From assembly GCF_000469545.1 (NCBI RefSeq), contig NZ_KI273072.1, forward strand, positions 62,001-126,000: a stretch of DNA of 64,000 nucleotides, in the 5' to 3' direction. The first letter of the stretch is position 1; every line of letters starts with the position of its first letter. The position numbers were made by a program, and so were the translations under genes. A model generated the notes under the pieces. The model had not been told where the DNA came from. It saw only the letters and a list, made by a program, of their open reading frames with translations, and did not search any database. This stretch comes from Mitsuokella sp. oral taxon 131 str. W9106. GTDB lineage: Bacteria; Bacillota; Negativicutes; Selenomonadales; Selenomonadaceae. Positions 17,115 to 25,962 of the stretch are shown here, one piece after another.

Positions 17115-18031
17115 TGATGCGCGGAGCAATTGGCATTGGGCTTTTGAGCGGCCTGCTTTGGGGCATCAACAACGTGCTCGTTGCACGGGCTGGGGATATA
17201 GCAGGAGAAGCGTTTTTCCTGCCGATCGTATTTGCCTCCTGCAACGACCTTTGTGCGGCGGCAACGCTCCTTTCGATTACCGCGCTGCGCGGGAAGCTAT
17301 GGACGATGGCTTCCAACCTGCGGTCGGCAGGCGGAAGGCGTGTCGTGCTTGCCGCACTCGTCGGCGGACCTTTCGGGCAAACGATGTATTTTTTCGCGAT
17401 CGCCAAGGCAGGTGCGGCGCCGGCGCTCCTCGTCACGGCACTCTATCCGATTGTCGGCTGTCTCTTGGCGCGATTCTTCTTGCATCAGGGCATGACGCGG
17501 CGCATGTGGGGCGGCATTGTGCTGTCGGTGGCAGGCGCGATGCTCGTCTGCGGCGGAGGCGGTATGGCAGCACATTTTCCTGAATCCTTTTTGTGGGGAA
17601 TTGCCTGTGCACTTTGTGCTGCGCTCGCGTGGGGGAGCGAGATCGTCCTCGCGATCTTGGGCATGAAGACGGTCGAGCCACATGAGGCGGTCACGCTGCG
17701 CGAGGGTGTATCGGGCCTGACGCTCGCCGCAATCGTCCTATGCTTGCCGGAGGCGCGCCTTGCGGCAGGTGCTTTCGTTCTGCAGAGCGAGGCGCTTCTT
17801 CTCGTGGCGGCGGGAGTCGCAGGCGGTCTTTCGTACGCCTTTTGGTATCGGGCGAACAACGCGCTCGGCTGTGCGCGCGGAACGGCGACGAATGCGACGT
17901 ACATGATTTGGGGCGTTGTGCTCGGCGCATTGCTGCATGGCATAGACACCTTGACCGCTTCGGCGGTCTGTGGCTGTGCGCTTATTTTCATCGGTGTCGC
18001 CGTCGTCGTATGGCAGCAGGAGGAAGCATGA
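17111..18031 (+). CDS. licB: LicB-type permease of the DMT/EamA superfamily
   Basis: 306 residues with ten apparent membrane segments in two EamA repeats, beginning GIGLLSGLLWGINNVLVARA and later WGIACALCAALAWGSEIVLA. LicB proteins import choline for the pathway; the assignment rests on location between licC and licD, as EamA sequence alone would not define substrate. ATG 17111 overlaps the licC stop; a much longer upstream extension of the frame to 16706 is Arg-rich and is a shadow of licC. The stop overlaps the licD start. Confidence 0.75.
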   Translation: MMMRGAIGIGLLSGLLWGINNVLVARAGDIAGEAFFLPIVFASCNDLCAAATLLSITALRGKLWTMASNLRSAGGRRVVLAALVGGPFGQTMYFFAIAKAGAAPALLVTALYPIVGCLLARFFLHQGMTRRMWGGIVLSVAGAMLVCGGGGMAAHFPESFLWGIACALCAALAWGSEIVLAILGMKTVEPHEAVTLREGVSGLTLAAIVLCLPEARLAAGAFVLQSEALLLVAAGVAGGLSYAFWYRANNALGCARGTATNATYMIWGVVLGALLHGIDTLTASAVCGCALIFIGVAVVVWQQEEA

Positions 18032-18249
18032 AACGCGATATGGTTCGGGACGGTTTTTTCGTGACCGTGTCTCGCCAAAGGATTTGGGAAAAGGAACTTG
18101 AAATTTTTTCTGTCTTTGATTCGCTTTGTGAAGTGTACGATATTTCTTATTTTGCTGCGTTTTGGACGCTGCTCGGCGCAGCGCGCCACAAGGGATTTAT
18201 TCCATGGGATGATGACAACTCAGGACTATTTTCGCGAAATGAGGATTGA
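18028..18249 (+). pseudogene. licD: licD remnant: phosphocholine transferase N-terminus only
   Basis: The 73-residue product carries the LicD family core start: SLCEVYDISYFAAFWTLLGA followed by ARHKGFIPWDDD. Normal LicD proteins are roughly 260-280 residues and continue with a DID-type motif after WDDD. Here the frame goes astray right after WDDD and stops at 18249; the neighbouring frame reads TTQDYFREMRIDP before a stop, as expected if a deletion removed a few codons and shifted the frame. The downstream glycosyltransferase begins four bases later. The phosphocholine transferase of the pathway is therefore probably dead at this site. Confidence 0.8.
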
Positions 18250-18252
18250 TCC

Positions 18253-19374
18253 ATGACCAGCATTGTGATCCTGAGCTACAATACGCTCGCTTTGACGCGC
18301 CTCTGCATCGAGAGCATTCGCACCTATACGGCGGCGGATTCGTACGAGCTGATCGTCGTCGACAATGGCTCGGCAGATGGCTCGCGCACGTGGCTCAAGG
18401 AGCAGGAAGATATCCTTCTCCTATGCAACGAGACGAACCGCGGATTTGCAGGCGGCTGCAACCAAGGGATGCGGGCGGCGCACGGGGATAGCCTGCTGCT
18501 CCTGAACAGTGATACGATCGTCACACCACATTGGCTTACGAATCTTCGCCGCGCGCTCTTTTCGGCTCCTGACATTGGCGCCGTCGGAGCTATGACGAAT
18601 GCAGCGTCCAATGGGCAAATGCTTCCCGTGCACTACGATGGACTGGAGCAGATGGAATCGTTTGCGGCGCGGTTCAATGTACCCGATCCATCGAAATGGC
18701 AGCCGTGGTTCATGCTCGTCGGATTCTGCCTTCTTATTCGGCGCGAGGCGTACATCGAGATAGGCGAACTTGACGAGGCGTTTAGCCCCGGCTACTACGA
18801 GGACGACGACTATGCGATCCGCCTGCGGCAGGCAGGATTCGACATTCTGCTTGCGCAGGATACGTTCATCCATCACTTCGGCTCGGCGTCGTTTCGGAAG
18901 GAGAACGATTCGGAAAAGAGTACGAAGATGCAGGCGCTCAATCGCAGAAACCGCGTTTATCTCGGAGAAAAGTGGGGGCTTGGCGAGGACTATGCGCTAT
19001 CGGTTGATTGCTCCATGCTGCTGCCCGCTGTGCTGCCGAAAAAGGCAAAGGTCACGCTGCTCGATTTTCGCTACGGGAAAAATATCTACCCGCTTCGCGC
19101 GCGGCACCCCGAGGCGGAAGTCTGCGGCATCTTAGTCGGCGCGTGCCCTCTGCTGTGCCCATCGCCGCGCGTTGCGGTGCGCCGCGCGGCGAATCTGGCG
19201 GAGGCGGCGCATGCCGTGCAGGCGGGACAGGACTTCATTGTCGTGCTCACGCTCGCCGCGTATCAAGAAGAGCAGGAGACGGTTCGCATCCTGCAAACGA
19301 AACTAAATGGAAACGGGCAGGTCGTCTACAGCGATGCAAACGGGACGTACCAAATCGGGCGAGTCGGGCGATGA
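18253..19374 (+). CDS. GT2 glycosyltransferase
   Basis: 373 residues. The GT-A family 2 domain occupies about residues 1-240: TSIVILSYNTLALTRLCIES, LIVVDNGSADGSRTWL, the DXD-like LLLLNSDTIV and the catalytic-side region YYEDDDYAIRLRQAGF. The last 120 residues (after YLGEKWGL) are a less typical tail. It belongs to the rhamnosyltransferase/O-antigen-type branch and would add one sugar from a nucleotide donor in the cytoplasm. It begins four bases after the broken licD. Confidence 0.9.
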   Translation: MTSIVILSYNTLALTRLCIESIRTYTAADSYELIVVDNGSADGSRTWLKEQEDILLLCNETNRGFAGGCNQGMRAAHGDSLLLLNSDTIVTPHWLTNLRRALFSAPDIGAVGAMTNAASNGQMLPVHYDGLEQMESFAARFNVPDPSKWQPWFMLVGFCLLIRREAYIEIGELDEAFSPGYYEDDDYAIRLRQAGFDILLAQDTFIHHFGSASFRKENDSEKSTKMQALNRRNRVYLGEKWGLGEDYALSVDCSMLLPAVLPKKAKVTLLDFRYGKNIYPLRARHPEAEVCGILVGACPLLCPSPRVAVRRAANLAEAAHAVQAGQDFIVVLTLAAYQEEQETVRILQTKLNGNGQVVYSDANGTYQIGRVGR

Positions 19375-19422
19375 ACGGAAACGGCGGAGGCGGGACGCGC
19401 AGGCGAACCAAAGGGGCGCAAG

Positions 19423-21063
19423 ATGGAAAAACGGCAGGATATGCAGGAAAACAAGATTACGATTATCGCGCAGTGCGGCGCGGACGGCACGTCTGCCATG
19501 CACGCGTACGCGGAGGCGCTGATCGTGCCGGAGGGGTACGAAGCGGAATGCATCGAGATTCCGCACGCAGAATCAGTAGCCGCGGCGTACCAGCGTGCGA
19601 TGGAGCAGAGCTCCGCAAAGTACAAGGTCTATCTTTCTGCCGGCAGCGTCATCGTCAAGGCGGATTTTCTCGCCGAGATGATTCGGATCTTTACGGCGGA
19701 CGAGACGATCGGACTCATCGGCGCCGTCGGCACGGATCAGCTCTCGGCGAGCGGCATCATGGCGCGGTCGCCGCGCATTTACGGACGCCTGCTCTACTGG
19801 GACGGAAGCCAGTTCTCAGGAGAACAGGCGGCGGACGGCGTGCAGGATGTGATGGCGGTCACGGGCGAACTCATCGCGACGCAGTACGATACGGACTGGC
19901 GCTGCGACCTCTTTGTGCATGACTGCTTTTGGTCGGAGGCGCAGTGCGCAGAGTTTCGACGGCGCGGTCTTCGCGCCGTCGTGCCGCAGCAGGCGGAGGC
20001 GTGGGTGCTCGCAGCGAAGAACGCGCCCTTTCATGCGCCGAGCAGGGAGGTTTTCCTCGATACGTATTCCAAGGACATTTACCCGCTCGTTTCCATCGTC
20101 ATTCCGACGTACCGCACGGAATTTTTCCGGCAGGCGCTTTTGAGCGTGCTCGCGCAGACATACCGCAATCTCGATATTTTTGTGACGGACAACGCCAAGG
20201 ACAATGGGACAGAGGAGATGATGGCGCGCGCGTTTTCGGACGACGCGCGCATCCACTACGAGCACCATGCCGGCTACACGCCCGAGGAGAACTGGGCGCG
20301 TGCGCGCGCCTATGACAATCCCAATGCGGAGTATGTCAACTGGCTCATGGACGATGACCTCTTTCTGCCCGAAAAGATCGAAACGATGATCGACTACTTC
20401 TTCGCGAATCCCGGCATCAGTCTCGTGACATCGTACCGCGAATGCATCGACGAAAACGGGAATAAATTGCCCGATCTTCCCTATACGAAGCCGTTTGTAC
20501 ACCATGTGACGCGGATTCGCGGCGAGGAGCTTGGCGCGTATATCCTGCGGCACTGCATCAATGTCGTCGGCGAGCCGACGACGCCGCTCGTGCGCAAGGC
20601 GTTTCTGCTGGACGGGCACGATCTCGGCTGGACAGGGTGCGAGGGACGCTATCTGATTTCGGACTTTCCGACGTGGCTGCGCCTTTTGGCGCAGGGCGAT
20701 GCGATTTATTTGCCGCAGCCGCTGAGCCGATTCCGCATGCACGAGGGCAATGAGAACTGGGATCCAGTCGTGCGGTGCAAGGGATACGTCTGCATGGCGA
20801 TGGAAATCGAGGAAGCGATTCGGCGCAATGTCTTTCTGAACACGGCAAAGGAACGGCGCGAGGCGATCACCGTCTGGCTCGCCATCGTCTCGGACTTTCT
20901 GCAGGAAGCGAAGTGCGCTGAGGCACTCGGCGAATGGCAGGACGTGCAGATGCTCATGCAGTGGGTTGCCGCCATGGCGGCAGCACCGCAGGAAGACTAC
21001 CAGATCCAGTTTGGCAGCGGTTCGGCGATGGCGCGGCTGATTCAGCAGGAGGCAGGAACATGA
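19423..21063 (+). CDS. Two-domain GT2 glycosyltransferase with StrF-like N-terminal domain
   Basis: 546 residues. Residues 1 to about 205 resemble the StrF-type domain (PF13712), with VYLSAGSVIVKADFLAEMI, TIGLIGAVG and an HDCFWSEAQC segment. A canonical GT2 domain follows: PLVSIVIPTYRTEFFRQALL, IFVTDNAKDNGTEEMM, and WLMDDDLFLPEKIETMID with the DDD metal site. The C-terminal ~120 residues are helical. ATG 19423 has AAGGGG nearby; ATG 19441 is an alternative. The stop overlaps the next gene's ATG, indicating coupling. Confidence 0.85.
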   Translation: MEKRQDMQENKITIIAQCGADGTSAMHAYAEALIVPEGYEAECIEIPHAESVAAAYQRAMEQSSAKYKVYLSAGSVIVKADFLAEMIRIFTADETIGLIGAVGTDQLSASGIMARSPRIYGRLLYWDGSQFSGEQAADGVQDVMAVTGELIATQYDTDWRCDLFVHDCFWSEAQCAEFRRRGLRAVVPQQAEAWVLAAKNAPFHAPSREVFLDTYSKDIYPLVSIVIPTYRTEFFRQALLSVLAQTYRNLDIFVTDNAKDNGTEEMMARAFSDDARIHYEHHAGYTPEENWARARAYDNPNAEYVNWLMDDDLFLPEKIETMIDYFFANPGISLVTSYRECIDENGNKLPDLPYTKPFVHHVTRIRGEELGAYILRHCINVVGEPTTPLVRKAFLLDGHDLGWTGCEGRYLISDFPTWLRLLAQGDAIYLPQPLSRFRMHEGNENWDPVVRCKGYVCMAMEIEEAIRRNVFLNTAKERREAITVWLAIVSDFLQEAKCAEALGEWQDVQMLMQWVAAMAAAPQEDYQIQFGSGSAMARLIQQEAGT

Positions 21064-22310
21064 TGCAGGATGATTGGATCCACGTATGCTACGCCATGCA
21101 CGATGGCGGCGGCTTTGCCAAATACGTCGGCACGAGCATGGCATCCCTGCTCGCGAACACGAAGGCGCGTGTCGCGCTTCATCTTCTGCACGACGCGACG
21201 CTGACGGAGGAAGACCGCGCGAAATTTTCCGCGCTCGTTTCGCGCTATGGGGCGCGCGCACGGATCGCGTTCTATCTGCTGGAGCAGCTCGCGGCGGAGC
21301 GGATTGCGTATCTCACGCGGGAAATTGCGGGCATGGCGGAATCGCGCTTCGGTCCTGCGGCACTCTATCGCCTGCTCGCAGCAGACGTCCTGCCGAAGGA
21401 TATTTCGCGCATCATCTACCTCGACGCCGATACGGTCGTGAACCTCGACATCGCCGCGCTCTACGCGGAGCGGACGGGGGAAAACGGCTTTGCCGTCTGC
21501 CGCGAGGACGTGGTCACGCGCAGCCTTCCTGCACCGCAGTACCTGCGTACGGCGGGGCTTGTGGCAGGAGGGAAATACTTCAATTCGGGCGTCCTGCTCA
21601 TCGACCTTGCGGCGTACCGGCACTGCGTGCATGATGTGCTTGCGGGCGGCGTGCAGCTCCTGCGGAAATGCCCGGAATGTTTCTGCTACGATCAGGACAT
21701 CCTGAATTTCTTCTTCGCGGAGGGGGCAGCGGACCTGCCGCTTCGCTACAATGATTTCGTCGTGTCCGCACGCCGCGTCGGGGAACGGGAGATAAAACCG
21801 CATATCTATCACTACGCGGGCAAGGCGCTCGACGTCATGGCGACGGAAGACGCGTACAACCGGCTCTTCGTGCATTGCTTCGCGCAGACGCCGTGGTACG
21901 ACGCTGCCTTCCTCATGCGCCTGACGGAACATCTGCGCACCGCCTACGAATCGCGCAAGAAAACGCTCGCCCGCATGACGGATCTCGCCGCAGGGCGCAT
22001 GCGGCAGCTCTACGGAAGTGCGGCGATGGAACCCGCGGTGTGCGATGCCTTTGCGCTCCGCGCTGGTGAGTCGTACCGTATCGTCGTCGATGCGGCAGGC
22101 GAGCTCGTCGTCGGGCGGCTCATCGCCGCGATGAAAGAGAAGCGCGATGGCTTGCACATTTTCTTCTTCGATGGCTACGATGCGCTCGCGCCACATCTCG
22201 TGCGGGCAGGATTTGAAAAGGAAAAGGATTTTTTCGACGGGCGCATATTCCTGCCTGCCGGATCGGGCGGCTGGCAACTGTCGGGGACGGATCTTTTCGA
22301 TGGGCTGTAG
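21060..22310 (+). CDS. GT8 family glycosyltransferase
   Basis: 416 residues. The N-terminal ~290 match the LgtC/GspA GT8 family: VCYAMHDGGGFAKYVGTSMA, the metal-binding DXD in IIYLDADTVVNLDIAALY, YFNSGVLLIDL and the C-terminal His motif PHIYHYAGKALD. Members transfer galactose or glucose from UDP-sugars with retention. The final ~110 residues form an extra domain of unknown role (ends GSGGWQLSGTDLFDGL). ATG 21060 overlaps the previous stop; an upstream extension of the frame is a shadow. Confidence 0.85.
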   Translation: MMQDDWIHVCYAMHDGGGFAKYVGTSMASLLANTKARVALHLLHDATLTEEDRAKFSALVSRYGARARIAFYLLEQLAAERIAYLTREIAGMAESRFGPAALYRLLAADVLPKDISRIIYLDADTVVNLDIAALYAERTGENGFAVCREDVVTRSLPAPQYLRTAGLVAGGKYFNSGVLLIDLAAYRHCVHDVLAGGVQLLRKCPECFCYDQDILNFFFAEGAADLPLRYNDFVVSARRVGEREIKPHIYHYAGKALDVMATEDAYNRLFVHCFAQTPWYDAAFLMRLTEHLRTAYESRKKTLARMTDLAAGRMRQLYGSAAMEPAVCDAFALRAGESYRIVVDAAGELVVGRLIAAMKEKRDGLHIFFFDGYDALAPHLVRAGFEKEKDFFDGRIFLPAGSGGWQLSGTDLFDGL

Positions 22311-22358
22311 GGCATAGCCTTCGCGCGGCATGACGTGTGACAGGGAAGGGATGGAAAT

Positions 22359-23477
22359 ATGAAAAAGAACGATGCTTCGTATCCGATAATGGCGGGCAGG
22401 AAGCTTTTTACGGCAGGGCCTGTTCGAGAGATTCGCAGCGTGTTGAAAGCAGAGGCACGGGGAAGCGCGTATATGCGCACCGATGATTTTCGGAACTACA
22501 CGAAGGCCTTGTGCACGAAACTGCAGGCCGTCTTGGAAACGCAGAACCCTGTCCTGCTGGTTGCGTGCTCTGGGACCGGCGTCATGGAAATGGCCGTTGT
22601 CAACACGCATCCGCAGATGGCGCTTGTCATCGGGAACGGCCATTTTGCCCACCGTTGGGCAGAGATCTTGGACAGTCATGGATTCCCCTATCATGTATGC
22701 GCAGATGACACGTATGCGGGCGTGGAAGAATATTATCGGCACGATGGAAGCAAATACACGTATGATGTCGTGTTCGGTACATTTTGCGAATCATCGACGG
22801 GAAGATTGCTGTCGGAGATTCCTAAAATCAGCGAACGAATTCATCGCAACAAGGGGATCTTCGTGCTCGACGCGGTTTCCGGGCTTGTCGTGAACCCGTT
22901 GAAGACAGATGAATGGGGCGTGGACATGGTCATATCCTGCGCACAGAAAGGATTTGGCGTGGCGCCCGGCCTTTCCATCATCAGCCCAAGCGACCGTGCG
23001 CTTGCCCTGTGCAGACAGCGGCCGTGCACGAGCTATTACTTCGACATTGCCCGCTATGTGGAAGACTACCAAAGAGGCAGCACGCCGTACACGCCGCCGG
23101 TATCGCTCATGCATGCGCTCGACAAATCCTGCGACTTCATTCTGAGGCAGGGGGGCAAGTATATCCAAACTTGTGCCAAGCGGACGGGAGAGCTGCGCGA
23201 GCAGATGAAAGGGCTGGGCTTTTCCATTACGGATGAGGCACATCTTGGAAACTGCATCACGGAGTTCTCCGTGCCGGATGCATGGCATAAGGCCGGCATT
23301 TCCTGCGATGCGATCGTAAGCCGCCTGCGCGTCATGGGCTATGAGACGGTGCCGAAGGATCAAAAGTCTTTCCGCGTCGGCAACTATAATATCTTCCGCG
23401 CAGAGGAAATCCGGGATTTCGTGTCAGCGGTCCGAACCGTGCTCCGTTCGATGGAGCGCAATCTCCAAGCGCATTAA
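22359..23477 (+). CDS. Class V PLP aminotransferase (PhnW / alanine-glyoxylate type)
   Basis: 372-residue Aminotran_5 enzyme. PLP lysine is about Lys197 in VISCAQKGFGVAPGL; VACSGTGVMEMAV and LDAVSGLVVNP are the family cofactor motifs. Length and pattern fit alanine-glyoxylate or 2-aminoethylphosphonate aminotransferases. In a cluster with LicC-like cytidylyltransferases an aminoethylphosphonate role is imaginable, but no PEP mutase is in the window, so the substrate stays open. GGGAAGGG precedes ATG 22359. It is the last gene of the glycan cluster; a new promoter lies 50 bases downstream. Confidence 0.8.
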   Translation: MKKNDASYPIMAGRKLFTAGPVREIRSVLKAEARGSAYMRTDDFRNYTKALCTKLQAVLETQNPVLLVACSGTGVMEMAVVNTHPQMALVIGNGHFAHRWAEILDSHGFPYHVCADDTYAGVEEYYRHDGSKYTYDVVFGTFCESSTGRLLSEIPKISERIHRNKGIFVLDAVSGLVVNPLKTDEWGVDMVISCAQKGFGVAPGLSIISPSDRALALCRQRPCTSYYFDIARYVEDYQRGSTPYTPPVSLMHALDKSCDFILRQGGKYIQTCAKRTGELREQMKGLGFSITDEAHLGNCITEFSVPDAWHKAGISCDAIVSRLRVMGYETVPKDQKSFRVGNYNIFRAEEIRDFVSAVRTVLRSMERNLQAH

Positions 23478-23525
23478 GGAAGAGCAGGGCTGCCTGCCGG
23501 ATGGGTTGGGATCAGGGAAAGCATC

Positions 23526-23554
23526 TTGTCAAAAAACGCGATTTTTCGTATAAT
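23526..23554 (+). promoter_or_regulatory. Sigma-A/70-type promoter of the polyamine operon
   Basis: TTGTCA at 23526-23531 and a perfect TATAAT at 23549-23554 with a 17-base spacer. It lies in the gap between the aminotransferase stop and speD, so the polyamine genes have their own start point, expected near 23561. Confidence 0.75.
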
Positions 23555-23578
23555 GGAAAGCGATAAAGTGAGCGGATA

Positions 23579-23617
23579 AAAGACAGATGGACAGGCGGCG
23601 CCCGTTCATCTGTCTTT
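23579..23617 (+). promoter_or_regulatory. Leader hairpin between promoter and speD
   Basis: Arms 23579-23592 and 23604-23617 pair over 14 positions (one G-T) around an 11-base GC-rich loop. Only three T follow, so it is a poor intrinsic terminator. It lies within the predicted 5' leader, about 20 bases before speD, where it could act as an attenuator, RNA-stability element or translation control. Termination of upstream transcripts is the alternative. Confidence 0.55.
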
Positions 23618-23639
23618 CCGTGCGGAATTGCGTAAGGTA

Positions 23640-24440
23640 ATGGAAGGACGGAACGTCGGTTTGGAAGGAAAGCTGAAATTATACGGGTTCAACAACCTGA
23701 CGAAATCCTTGAGTTTCAATATTTTCGATATTTGCTACGCGAAGTCGCAGCGCGAGCAGCGCGACTACATCGAGTACGTCGACGAGCAGTACAACTCCGA
23801 GCGGCTGACGAATATCCTGCTGCACGTGACGGAGATGATCGGCGCGCACGTCCTCAGCGTCTCGAAGCAGGACTACGACCCGCAGGGCGCGAGCGTCGCC
23901 TGCCTCATTTCCGAGGAGAACGCAGCGGGCGGAAAGAGACCCGTCTTGAAAGTGGGCGATGAGATCCTCGCACACCTCGACAAGAGCCATGTGACGGTAC
24001 ACACGTACCCAGAGTTCCACCCCGAGACGAGCATCGCGACGTTCCGCGTCGATATCGACGTCGCGACGTGCGGCGAGATCACGCCCTTGAAGACACTCGA
24101 TTACCTCATCGGCCAGTTCGACTCGGACATCATCACGATGGACTACCGCGTGCGCGGCTTTACGCGCGACGTCAAAGGGCGGAAGCTATTCCTCGACGAC
24201 AACCTCGCCTCGATACAGGAATACATCAAGGCGGAGACGCTCGCGGTCTACGATGCGATGGACATCAACGTCTACCAGGCGAATCTTTTCCATACGCGTA
24301 TGCTCATCAAGGAAATCGAGCTGCGCGATTACCTTTTCAACACGGATATTTACGAGATTCCGCCGAAGGAGCGTCTTGCGATCAGCAACAGCCTGCGGCG
24401 CGAGATGATTGAGATATACAGCGGGCGCAACGTGTTCTGA
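23640..24440 (+). CDS. speD: S-adenosylmethionine decarboxylase proenzyme (E. coli class)
   Basis: About 266 residues, close to E. coli SpeD in length and sequence: LYGFNNLTKSLSFNIFDICY, ARQDY-like SKQDYDPQGASV, DIITMDYRVRGFTRD and the C-terminal MIEIYSGRNVF. The autocleavage site is Lys115-Ser116 in LDKSHVTVHTYPEFHPE; the serine becomes the pyruvoyl group. The enzyme makes decarboxylated SAM, the aminopropyl donor for SpeE three genes on. The start is uncertain: ATG 23640 is used; TTG 23628 is in frame. First gene of the polyamine operon. Confidence 0.95.
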   Translation: MEGRNVGLEGKLKLYGFNNLTKSLSFNIFDICYAKSQREQRDYIEYVDEQYNSERLTNILLHVTEMIGAHVLSVSKQDYDPQGASVACLISEENAAGGKRPVLKVGDEILAHLDKSHVTVHTYPEFHPETSIATFRVDIDVATCGEITPLKTLDYLIGQFDSDIITMDYRVRGFTRDVKGRKLFLDDNLASIQEYIKAETLAVYDAMDINVYQANLFHTRMLIKEIELRDYLFNTDIYEIPPKERLAISNSLRREMIEIYSGRNVF

Positions 24441-24494
24441 GATGATTCGCACGATTGGCGCAACGCACTCAAATGCGGAATGGGAGGAGCATCG

Positions 24495-25952
24495 TTGGAA
24501 CGAATCGACTGCCATACACAGGAACGCGCACCCATCCTGGAGGCGCTCGAAGAATTCAAATCGCGGCGCATCGTGCCGTTTGACGTGCCGGGGCACAAGC
24601 GCGGGCGCGGCAATGCGGAGCTCGCGGGCTTTTTGGGCGATGCGTGCCTGTCCGTCGACGTCAATTCCATGAAAATGCTCGATAACCTCTGCCACCCCGT
24701 GTCCGTCATTCGCGAGGCGGAAGCGCTCGCGGCAGAGGCGTTTGGCGCGGCGCACGCGTTTTTCATGGTCGGCGGCACGACGTCCTCCGTGCAGGCGATG
24801 ATTCTCACGGCGGCGAAGCGCGGCGAAACGATCATCCTGCCGCGCAACGTCCACAGGAGCGTCATCAACGCGATGATTCTCTCCGGCGCCGTTCCCGTCT
24901 ACGTCAACCCGCAGACGGATGAGCGGCTCGGCATCTCGCTCGGCATGCGCTTCGAAGACGTCGAGCGCGCGATCCTTTCGCACCCCGACGCGAAGGCGGT
25001 CTTCGTCAACAATCCGACGTATTACGGCATCTGCTCGAATCTGCGCGCCATCACGGATCTCGCGCACGCGCACGGCATGATGCTGCTCGCCGACGAGGCG
25101 CACGGCACCCATTTTTACTTTCACGATGACCTCCCCGAAGCCGCCATGCATGCGGGGGCGGACATGGCGTCGATCAGCATGCACAAGTCGGGCGGCTCGC
25201 TCACGCAGAGCTCCATGCTGCTCATCGGGCCGAACGTCCACGCGGGCTACGTCCATCAGATCATCAATCTCACGCAGACGACGAGCGCCTCGTACCTGCT
25301 GCTCGTGAGTCTCGACATCTCACGACGCAACCTCGCGATTCGCGGGCGCGAGATGGTGGGGAACGTCATCCGCCTCGTCGCGTACGCGCGCGACGAGATC
25401 AACGCCATCGGCGATTACTATGCCTATGGCCGCGAGCTTATCGACGGCGATGCCGTCTGCGATTTCGATGTGACGAAGCTCTCGGTCTACACGCGTTCCG
25501 TCGGGCTTGCGGGTATCGAGGTCTACGACCTCCTGCGCGACGAGTACGACATCCAGACGGAGTTCGGCGACATCGCAAACCTGCTCGCCTACGTTTCCGT
25601 CGGCGATCGTCCGAAGGACATCGAGCGGCTCGTCGCCGCGCTCTCCGAAATCCGCCGCAATTACCGCAAGGATTCTTCCAAGATGCTGAGGGCGGAGTAC
25701 ATCGACCCCGAAGTCGTTGCCGCGCCGCAGGAGGCCTTCTACGCGGAAAAGGAGTCGCTCCCCATCGAGGAGACGGCGGGCAGGGTCTGCAGCGAGTTCG
25801 TCATGTGCTACCCGCCGGGCATTCCGATCCTGGCGCCCGGCGAGCGCATCACGGACGAAATCCTGGCCTACGTCCGCTACGCGAAGAAAAAGGGCTGCCA
25901 AATGACGGGACCGGAGGATATGAGCCTGCGTCGGCTCAACGTGATGAAATAG
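24495..25952 (+). CDS. Orn/Lys/Arg decarboxylase (aminotransferase-fold, short form)
   Basis: 485 residues of the SpeA/Cad family lacking the long N-terminal wing domain of the inducible enterobacterial enzymes. VPGHKRGRG, MVGGTTSSVQAMILT, LLADEAHGTHFYFHDDLP and the PLP lysine about Lys231 in SISMHKSGGSLTQSS are all present, and the C-terminal domain ends in CYPPGIPILAPGERIT. With agmatinase downstream, arginine to agmatine is the likely reaction, though lysine or ornithine decarboxylation cannot be excluded. GGGAGGAG lies five bases before TTG 24495, which is therefore preferred over ATG 24480, which overlaps that ribosome site. Confidence 0.9.
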   Translation: MERIDCHTQERAPILEALEEFKSRRIVPFDVPGHKRGRGNAELAGFLGDACLSVDVNSMKMLDNLCHPVSVIREAEALAAEAFGAAHAFFMVGGTTSSVQAMILTAAKRGETIILPRNVHRSVINAMILSGAVPVYVNPQTDERLGISLGMRFEDVERAILSHPDAKAVFVNNPTYYGICSNLRAITDLAHAHGMMLLADEAHGTHFYFHDDLPEAAMHAGADMASISMHKSGGSLTQSSMLLIGPNVHAGYVHQIINLTQTTSASYLLLVSLDISRRNLAIRGREMVGNVIRLVAYARDEINAIGDYYAYGRELIDGDAVCDFDVTKLSVYTRSVGLAGIEVYDLLRDEYDIQTEFGDIANLLAYVSVGDRPKDIERLVAALSEIRRNYRKDSSKMLRAEYIDPEVVAAPQEAFYAEKESLPIEETAGRVCSEFVMCYPPGIPILAPGERITDEILAYVRYAKKKGCQMTGPEDMSLRRLNVMK

Positions 25953-25962
25953 AGGGATTTGC

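Noticed and set aside
17740-18027. Upstream extension of the licD-remnant frame
   Set aside because: Shadow of licB; ATG 18028 overlaps the licB stop and matches the LicD N-terminus.
23579-23617. Calling the speD leader hairpin a simple terminator of the glycan cluster
   Set aside because: A consensus promoter lies upstream of it and only three T follow the stem, so a leader element is at least as likely.
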